Shown: piece by piece, positions 15,646-20,288 of the stretch
How positions within the stretch are numbered: position 1 is the first letter of the stretch
Layout of the letters: each line of letters opens with the position of its first letter
NCBI RefSeq assembly: GCF_004138495.1
Contig: NZ_ML142852.1
Location: 399,445 to 419,732 of the forward strand
Direction: 5' to 3'
From: Phytoactinopolyspora endophytica
GTDB lineage: Bacteria; Actinomycetota; Actinomycetes; Jiangellales; Jiangellaceae
DNA: 20,288 nucleotides
The notes under the pieces: generated by a model
Databases searched by the model: none
The model's input: only the letters and a program-made list of their open reading frames with translations
What the model was told of the DNA's origin: nothing
Made by a program: the position numbers and the translations under genes

Positions 15646-16026
15646 ATGCTCAAAGGCTTCCGGGAGTTCATCAGCCGGGGAAACGTCGTTGACCTCGCAG
15701 TTGCTGTCGTCATCGGCGGCGCGTTCGCGCTGGTGATAGATGCGGTCGTGACGGGCTTAGTGAACCCACTGGTCGCCGCGATCTTCGGAGAACCGGACCT
15801 GACTCGAGTGGCGACGTTCACCATCAACAACGCCGAGTTCTCCATCGGGCTGATCCTCGACGCGCTCTTCAACTTCCTGATGATCGCTGCCGCGATCTAC
15901 TTCTTCATCGTCATCCCGATCAACAAGCTGCGCGCACGCAGGGCTCAGGAAGAAGCGGAGGAGACCGCCGAAGAAATCACCCTGCTTCGTGAGATCCGGG
16001 ACGAACTCCGCGCTTCCCGATCCTGA
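15646..16026 (+). CDS. mscL: Large-conductance mechanosensitive channel MscL
   Basis: A 126-residue pore-forming protein that opens under membrane tension to release osmolytes after hypo-osmotic shock. It has the MscL opening MLKGFREFISRGNVVDLAVAVVIGGAF (N-terminal amphipathic helix plus pore helix 1, about 14-45), a short loop with a TFTINNAEFSIG strand, pore helix 2 (about 66-92, LILDALFNFLMIAAAIYFFIV), then IPINKLRARR and a charged C-terminal helix EEITLLREIRDEL, which forms the cytosolic bundle. Length is normal. ATG 15646 follows GAGGAG at 7 bases. Confidence 0.97.
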   Translation: MLKGFREFISRGNVVDLAVAVVIGGAFALVIDAVVTGLVNPLVAAIFGEPDLTRVATFTINNAEFSIGLILDALFNFLMIAAAIYFFIVIPINKLRARRAQEEAEETAEEITLLREIRDELRASRS

Positions 16027-16079
16027 CGTTATCGATACGGGATAGAAGACGTGTCTCAGCTGTGCGAGGATAACGCCTC

Positions 16080-17204
16080 GTGACCGCTAAACGACTATTA
16101 CGTTCGATCGGGTTAGCCGGCATGGCGTTAGCTTTGACTGGCTGTATCAAGATGGACATGGACCTGACCATCAACGAGGACGAGACCGTCGACGGAACGA
16201 TGATCACCGGCGTCAGCTCGGAGTTCATATCGATGGCCGAAATGAGCGACGATCCAGCCGCGGGCGACATGTCCGGCCTCGAGGACCTCACCGAGTTCAA
16301 TCCGGATGACTTCCCCGACGGAGCCTCGGCGACCCCGTACGACGACGGCACCTACGAGGGTCAAGAGGTGACCTTCAACGGCGCGCCACTATCGGAGTTC
16401 GAGGGAACCACAGACGGCGATCTGTCGATCGAGCGGCAAGGCGACGAGTACGTTGTCTCCGGCACTCTCGACTTGTCCGACATGGACACGAGCGATCTCG
16501 ACGAGCTGGAAGGCATGGAGGACGTGCCTCCCGGCATGCTCGACGGGATGATGGACTTCGACATGAGGATCGCCGTCACGTTCCCCGGCGAAGTCACCGA
16601 CCACAACGGTGAGCTCGACGGCACGACAGTCACCTGGATCCCCGAAGTGGGTCAGCCCAACGAGGTGTTCGCCCGCGCGCAGGCCTCCGGCGGTGCGGTT
16701 CCGGGAGACACCTCCGAGGAGGACGACGCGACCGACGGAGAATCGGCCCAGGATGACCAGGACGAACCGTCGACAGACGACGACACTGACGCGGTCGCCG
16801 CATCCGGCGACGACGACGGGCTTCCCGCCTGGTTGTGGGTCGTGATCGGTGTGGGGGCAGCGCTGATCATAGGACTGTTGTTCTTCGCGCTGGCCCGGCG
16901 GAACAAGGGAGAGGCACAGCCGGCCACAGCCGGCGCCTACCCACAGCAGGGTTACGGCCAGCAACCGCCCTCACAGGGCTATGGCCAGCAGCAGCCACCC
17001 GCGCCGCAAGGCTACGGCCAGCAGCAGCCACCGCCGCCACAGGGCTACGGTCAGCAGCAGCCACCCGCGCCGCAAGGCTACGGCCAGCAGCAGCCACCGC
17101 CGCAGCAGGGCTACGGTCAGCAACCACCCACTGCTCCGCCTCCCGGAAGTCATGGCCAGCCGCCCGCGGCGCCACCGCCGGGTGGCGAACAGGCGCCTCA
17201 GTAA
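16080..17204 (+). CDS. LppM-like lipoprotein with C-terminal membrane helix and YGQQ-P repeat tail
   Basis: A 374-residue protein. Lipobox LALTGC puts the lipidated Cys at residue 22. CIKMDMDLTINEDETVDG and a following beta-rich extracytoplasmic domain (about 23-200) match the LppM family, known in mycobacteria as an outer-envelope lipoprotein. An acidic linker (about 205-247) leads to a single membrane helix (about 250-272, LPAWLWVVIGVGAALIIGLL) with positive residues after it, placing the final 100 residues in the cytoplasm. That tail has six tandem QGYGQQ-P units (from residue 290). It is therefore held by both lipid and a membrane span. Start GTG 16080 with GAGGA 9 bases upstream. It ends 16 bases before a strong hairpin. 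Confidence 0.85.
   Translation: MTAKRLLRSIGLAGMALALTGCIKMDMDLTINEDETVDGTMITGVSSEFISMAEMSDDPAAGDMSGLEDLTEFNPDDFPDGASATPYDDGTYEGQEVTFNGAPLSEFEGTTDGDLSIERQGDEYVVSGTLDLSDMDTSDLDELEGMEDVPPGMLDGMMDFDMRIAVTFPGEVTDHNGELDGTTVTWIPEVGQPNEVFARAQASGGAVPGDTSEEDDATDGESAQDDQDEPSTDDDTDAVAASGDDDGLPAWLWVVIGVGAALIIGLLFFALARRNKGEAQPATAGAYPQQGYGQQPPSQGYGQQQPPAPQGYGQQQPPPPQGYGQQQPPAPQGYGQQQPPPQQGYGQQPPTAPPPGSHGQPPAAPPPGGEQAPQ
16947..17138 (+). repeat. Tandem coding repeat (QGYGQQQPPxP, 33-nt unit)
   Basis: Six units: one of 9 codons then five of 11 codons. Units alternate QGYGQQQPPAP and QGYGQQQPPPP/PPQ, giving a 66-nt higher-order repeat at DNA level. A slippage-prone, likely length-variable stretch. Confidence 0.85.
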
Positions 17205-17220
17205 AGAGCCTCAGACGAAC

Positions 17221-17270
17221 GATCCCGGTGCGAGTCGAGCGGAGCATTCCTCCCAACTCGCACCGGGATC
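17221..17270. terminator. Strong hairpin terminator, perfect 15-bp stem
   Basis: GATCCCGGTGCGAGT (17221-17235) and ACTCGCACCGGGATC (17256-17270) are perfectly complementary around a 20-base loop. It begins 16 bases after the lipoprotein stop and lies between convergent genes, so it can serve both strands. The T-run after it is short (CTTAGTCC). Confidence 0.85.
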
Positions 17271-17307
17271 CTTAGTCCGACCCGGCGAACTCCATCAGGC
17301 ACCAACG

Positions 17308-17331
17308 CCCTGCAGCGGACTGCCGGCAGGG
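17308..17331 (-). terminator. Hairpin after the small acidic gene
   Basis: CCCTGC (17308-17313) pairs with GCAGGG (17326-17331), 12-base loop. On the minus strand it follows the small gene's TAG after 4 bases. Confidence 0.4.
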
Positions 17332-17335
17332 GACA

Positions 17336-17476
17336 CTAGCTCCAGTGAGGCGGGCGCTCATCCAGCAGCCGCCGATCATTGGAGCTGTCTTCATCGCCCC
17401 ATCCATGCGACGACTCGTCCTCGGTGGTGTCGGGGAGGATCTCGAGGTCGTCCTCCCACCCGTTTGGTGTGCTCAC
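17336..17476 (-). CDS. Small acidic protein, 46 residues (unannotated-type small gene)
   Basis: Minus-strand GTG 17476 to TAG 17336-17338. The product starts MSTPNGWEDDLEILPDTTED, continues ESSHGWGDEDSSNDRRLLD and ends ERPPHWS. It is highly acidic, with two Gly-Trp motifs and a basic-aromatic end. I recall short actinobacterial hypothetical proteins with the same plan, acidic body with GWG(E/D) and a terminal ERPPHxx, which is why I call it real. AGGGAG lies 10 bases before the GTG, and a hairpin follows the stop. No function is known to me. It lies 132 bases downstream of the AlkZ-like gene on the same strand, so it may be independently transcribed. Confidence 0.7.
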   Translation of the reverse strand: MSTPNGWEDDLEILPDTTEDESSHGWGDEDSSNDRRLLDERPPHWS

Positions 17477-17608
17477 AGCTGCATTACTCCCTAACGTTCT
17501 GATGAAGCCGCCACAAGCCTAGATCGTCGGCACCTGCTCATCATCCTGATTCACCAAGAGTTCAGCCACGGTCCCCGCCACGGCGGCTCAGCACGACACA
17601 GCGGTGTC

Positions 17609-18799
17609 TCACAGCGCGTTCTCGATGGCGATCTCTGTGCAGTCGGCCTGTGGTTCGGCGAACGTCAGCACCCGCTCTGCTTCCTCGCCAACGGCCCGGT
17701 GGTCAGCCCTCAGCAAGCGCCGGAACGGTTGCACCCGAAGTGTCGCGGACCGTCGTTCTTTGGTGATACGCCAGCTTCCCGCCACCATACCGTCAACCAG
17801 GAAGAAGTTCGGTGTCACGCCGTTTCTGGTGCTCAGCCGTTTCATGTCTTGGTCGCTGACTACCCGGGTGCGATCGGCGTGCGATCGAATCAGGTTGTCG
17901 AAGTCGGGCAAGAGCCGCACGGGCGCGGGGGTATCAGGATCGGGGCGGGGTGCGTCCGGAAGGTCGAACAGCTCCTTGCCGTTCTCGGCACGGAAGACAC
18001 GGAGCTGCGGTCGCAACCGGTCGACGACCTCACGGAGCCTGGTGAGTCCCGACCACATCTGCACGTCGACGACGCTCGCCGGACCGAACGCCTTCAGGTA
18101 GCGCAGAACCATCGCCTCGATAGACGGGGTGGGATCCAGTTCCCGTCCAAGCCAGGACTCCGCGGTGGTCAACCGGGCCTGGCCACTCTTGCCCCAGACC
18201 GCCCGAGGCGGAGCCTGAATCAGCGCCAGGAGCCCACGGGCGGCATATGCCAAGGACGCTGGATCATGGCCCGGGAACCTCTCCGCCAGCAACGGCGCCA
18301 ACTCTGCGCTGGTGCGCGGAGTGTCCGCGAGAAGCGACTGCACGACCGGCACGAACTCGGCCGGATCGAGCCCTCGGACACCGGCCGCGTATTGCGTGTT
18401 GGTGTCCAGGTCACGGTCGAAGATCCGCTGCGTCAGGGGACGGAAGGTCAAGCAGTCCGCCGCCGTCAGCATGTGCACAGTGCCGCGCATGGCCGCGATT
18501 CGCACGACGGCGCGGTCCTCCAGCAATTGGCCGAGCTCACCGGGGTCGAAATCCGCCACACGCGACCAGAGCTGAAAGTACGGTGAGTACGGCGCCTGCG
18601 CCTGCAGCCCGGCCAGATGCTCGACGGCTTGCAATGGCGTCACCTCAGATCGCCGCAGGAGAAGCTGCCGCTCCAGCGTGGCGCGGTTCAACGCCCGTTG
18701 GGACAGCACACCATCACCGTTTGTGGTTTGCACGCGGCCGGTCGTTGCGGAAACTGACGGGCCCCGGCTGGGGCCGGCGACGGCTGTGGATTTCGACAT
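17609..18799 (-). CDS. Winged-helix DNA-binding protein, AlkZ-like DNA glycosylase family (HTH_42)
   Basis: A 396-residue protein of the YcaQ/AlkZ family, several winged helices that cradle DNA. Landmarks: LSQRALNRATLERQLLLRR, AVEHLAGLQAQAPYSPYFQLW, VRIAAMRGTVHMLTAADC, YLKAFGPASVVDVQMWSGL, LLPDFDNLIRSHADR and FFLVDGMVAGSW. GLQAQAP (QAQ at residues 66-68) is the Q-x-Q catalytic motif of AlkZ-type glycosylases that unhook DNA crosslinks or remove alkylated bases; many family members are untested. ATG 18799 is chosen because GAGAGG lies 7 bases before it; a longer frame to 18958 runs into the epoxide hydrolase gene. It starts 62 bases after the epoxide hydrolase stop, likely in one operon. Confidence 0.88.
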   Translation of the reverse strand: MSKSTAVAGPSRGPSVSATTGRVQTTNGDGVLSQRALNRATLERQLLLRRSEVTPLQAVEHLAGLQAQAPYSPYFQLWSRVADFDPGELGQLLEDRAVVRIAAMRGTVHMLTAADCLTFRPLTQRIFDRDLDTNTQYAAGVRGLDPAEFVPVVQSLLADTPRTSAELAPLLAERFPGHDPASLAYAARGLLALIQAPPRAVWGKSGQARLTTAESWLGRELDPTPSIEAMVLRYLKAFGPASVVDVQMWSGLTRLREVVDRLRPQLRVFRAENGKELFDLPDAPRPDPDTPAPVRLLPDFDNLIRSHADRTRVVSDQDMKRLSTRNGVTPNFFLVDGMVAGSWRITKERRSATLRVQPFRRLLRADHRAVGEEAERVLTFAEPQADCTEIAIENAL

Positions 18800-18861
18800 G
18801 GAGCGACCTCTCGGCTTCCTTCTGGCGCGGCACAGGCGGACGACGGCAAGCAGACGTGGAG

Positions 18862-20043
18862 TCAGCGGAGCTGACGGAAGAACTCGCGGATGTCGGGGAC
18901 GAGCACCTCTGGCGCCTGGTGCGCGGAGTAATGACCGCCCGTGTCGTACGTGTTCCACTGGATGATGTTCTGGTGGTCGCGCGCGGCGAACCGCCGCATC
19001 GACACGAAGTCGTTCGCGAAGCCGGCCAGCCCGAGCGGGACCGTGGTCGGCTCCGTCGGTTCCTCGGCATGGTTGCCTTCATAGTAGAACCGAGCCGACG
19101 ACGCCGCCGTGTTGGTGAGCCAGTAGATCATCACGTTCGTGAGGATGAAGTCGTCGCTCACCGCGCCCTCGCCGAACAGCTGCGCATTCCAGGCCAGCTG
19201 ACCGACCGGCGAGTCGGCCAGGGCGTGGGCCAGAGTCTGCGGCTGTGTGGACTGCAACTGGTTGAAGGCGCCCATCTTCTCCCAGAACCATTTCAGGTGG
19301 TCCAGACCCGCAAGCTCCTCCTCGGAGAGGCCCTCCATCTCGGCGGGGTCGCCGGAGGGGAACGAGAAGATCTGCGTCACGTGCACGCCCGCGACATGTT
19401 CGCCGTCGACCCGGCCGACCTCCGGCGAGATCAACGAACCGCCGTCGTTGCCGTGCAGTCCGTAACGCTCGTAGCCGAGCCGGTCCATCAGCTTCGCCCA
19501 CGTCTGAGCGATGCGCTGCTTGTTCCAGCCTTTCTCGGTCGTGGGCCCGGAGAACCCGAAGCCGGGAATCGAGGGAATGACCAGATGGAAGGCGGCGGAC
19601 GGGTCGCCCGAGTGGGCTCGCGGGTTGGTCAGTGGCTCGATCACGTCGAGGAACTCGACGATCGATCCGGGCCAACCGTGGGTGAGCAGCAGCGGGAACG
19701 CGTCCGGTTCTGGCGAGCGGACATGCAGGAAGTGGATGTTCTGACCGTCGATCTCGGTGGTGAACTGCGGGTAGGCGTTCAGCCTGGCTTCCCAGGCCCG
19801 CCAGTCGTATCCGTCCTTCCAGTACTCGACCAGCCTCGTGACGTAGTCGAGCGGCACGCCGTAGTCCCATCCGGCATCCGGAAGCTCTTGGGTGAATCGC
19901 GTCCGGGTGAGGCGCAGGTTCACGTCGTCGAGCTCGGCCTTCGGAATGTCGATGGTGAACGGGCGGATCTCGCCGGACGCGGAACTCGCGGGGGTGGTGC
20001 TGGCCTGCTGGGCGGCGCCGGCGGCGCTTGCTGTGTTCGTCAT
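18862..20043 (-). CDS. Epoxide hydrolase (EHN-type, alpha/beta hydrolase)
   Basis: A 393-residue enzyme that would open epoxides to diols. It has the EHN N-terminal domain (RPFTIDIPKAELDDVNLRL, WDYGVPLDYVTRLVEYW, WRAWEARLNAYPQFTTEIDG), the oxyanion-hole motif HGWPGS (122-127), YGLHGNDGGSLISPEVG with nucleophile Asp200, and the C-terminal catalytic region YDTGGHYSAHQAPEVLVPDIREFF with His371. YYEGN supplies a candidate lid tyrosine. The strand before the nucleophile is HGNDGG where many members have GGDWG. ATG 20043 is used; upstream in-frame codons lie inside the operator. An Ala/Ser-rich 24-residue lead has no signal-peptide features. The gene diverges from a WYL-type regulator across a 62-base gap. 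Confidence 0.93.
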   Translation of the reverse strand: MTNTASAAGAAQQASTTPASSASGEIRPFTIDIPKAELDDVNLRLTRTRFTQELPDAGWDYGVPLDYVTRLVEYWKDGYDWRAWEARLNAYPQFTTEIDGQNIHFLHVRSPEPDAFPLLLTHGWPGSIVEFLDVIEPLTNPRAHSGDPSAAFHLVIPSIPGFGFSGPTTEKGWNKQRIAQTWAKLMDRLGYERYGLHGNDGGSLISPEVGRVDGEHVAGVHVTQIFSFPSGDPAEMEGLSEEELAGLDHLKWFWEKMGAFNQLQSTQPQTLAHALADSPVGQLAWNAQLFGEGAVSDDFILTNVMIYWLTNTAASSARFYYEGNHAEEPTEPTTVPLGLAGFANDFVSMRRFAARDHQNIIQWNTYDTGGHYSAHQAPEVLVPDIREFFRQLR

Positions 20044-20049
20044 GACAGG

Positions 20050-20055
20050 GACGCT
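20050..20055 (-). promoter_or_regulatory. Possible epoxide hydrolase -10 box
   Basis: The minus strand has TAGCGT 6-7 bases before ATG 20043 (TAGCGT-CCCTGTC-ATG), the same near-leaderless geometry as other promoters here. The dyad 20062-20088 begins just upstream of it. Confidence 0.4.
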
Positions 20056-20061
20056 ACGGTC

Positions 20062-20088
20062 TATTGCGGAAGACTTTGTTCCGCAATA
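20062..20088. promoter_or_regulatory. 27-bp perfect dyad in the divergent promoter (operator)
   Basis: Arms TATTGCGGAA (20062-20071) and TTCCGCAATA (20079-20088) with a 7-base centre, perfectly symmetrical. It occupies the middle of the 62-base gap between the epoxide hydrolase and the divergent regulator. For the regulator, TTGCGG (20064-20069) then 17 bases then TATCTG (20087-20092) could be the promoter, so a bound dimer would block it. Confidence 0.75.
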
Positions 20089-20105
20089 TCTGCCATTCTT
20101 GAAGA

Positions 20106-20288
20106 ATGTTGGAAACGTCGGCACGGCTGCTACGGCTGCTGTCACTCCTGCAAGTACGCCGGGACTGGACCGGCGCCGAGCTGGGCGCCAGGCTGAACGT
20201 CTCGGCTCGCACCATCCGCAACGACATCGAAAAGCTGCGGACGCTGGGCTATCCGGTCACCGCCACGCCTGGCGTCGCGGGCGGCTAC
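20106..20288 (+). CDS. WYL/YafY-type transcriptional regulator, N-terminal HTH, cut by window end
   Basis: The first 61 residues, from ATG 20106 to the window edge. They read MLETSARLLRLLSLLQVRRD then WTGAELGARLNVSARTIRND and IEKLRTLGYPVTATPGVAGGY: a DeoR/HTH_11 winged helix with the recognition helix SARTIRNDIEKLRTLGYPV and the wing GVAGGY, the standard start of YafY-type regulators that continue into a WYL ligand-sensing domain. WYL itself is outside the window. Divergent from the epoxide hydrolase with a shared dyad, so it probably represses that gene and itself in response to a small-molecule signal. Confidence 0.88.
   Translation, partial: MLETSARLLRLLSLLQVRRDWTGAELGARLNVSARTIRNDIEKLRTLGYPVTATPGVAGGY

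Noticed and set aside
16947..17138. CRISPR-like regular repeats
   Set aside because: Units are contiguous without spacers and in frame with the lipoprotein, so they are a coding repeat.
18247..20196. 649-codon plus-strand frame
   Set aside because: Antisense to the AlkZ-like and epoxide hydrolase genes and to the divergent operator.

Overview
This is a chromosomal window from a high-GC actinomycete (Actinomycetota). The evidence is the strong GC bias at third codon positions, many GTG starts, TANNNT -10 boxes placed 6-8 bases before start codons, and lineage-typical genes (GlpR/SepX, LppM-like lipoprotein, SatD-like protein, actinobacterial MscL neighbourhood). A Jiangella-like or Nocardioides-like order is possible, but I cannot fix the genus from sequence alone.

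Left part (1-4300): the C-terminal part of a LacI-family regulator converges on a GNAT acetyltransferase. Next come a non-genic stretch with a tandem operator-like repeat and what looks like a decayed winged-helix tail, a SNF2/SMARCAL1-type helicase starting at TTG, a structured leader, and a tRNA-Ala(CGC).

Centre-left (4388-9335): one minus-strand block, galU - moeA/glp - moaC - mog - rimJ-like GNAT - glpR/sepX. This is the actinobacterial gephyrin-like divisome neighbourhood: the MoeA-like protein (Glp) and the membrane receptor GlpR work with FtsZ/SepF/Wag31 in species studied, and here molybdenum-cofactor genes sit between them. 5-formyltetrahydrofolate cyclo-ligase diverges from galU and converges on a penicillin-acylase-type Ntn hydrolase.

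Centre-right (12710-17204): a two-gene operon (SatD-like HTH protein plus membrane protein) lies behind three 14-bp dyads spaced exactly 28 bp. It is followed by an FmdB zinc-ribbon gene behind a near-perfect CIRCE (HrcA) operator, a SAF-domain protein with a DnaA-box-like site upstream, MscL, and an LppM-like lipoprotein with a cytosolic YGQQ-P repeat tail. A perfect 15-bp-stem hairpin closes the block.

Right end (17336-20288): a 46-residue acidic small protein, an AlkZ-like winged-helix protein and an EHN-type epoxide hydrolase lie on the minus strand. A WYL/YafY-type regulator starts divergently and runs off the window. A 27-bp perfect dyad fills the divergent promoter and is the likely operator.

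No mobile element, CRISPR array, rRNA or phage gene was found. The most noteworthy signals are the CIRCE-controlled fmdB, the phased SatD-operon dyads, the Glp/GlpR block with embedded Moco genes, the divergent epoxide-hydrolase operator and the small gene at 17336-17476.
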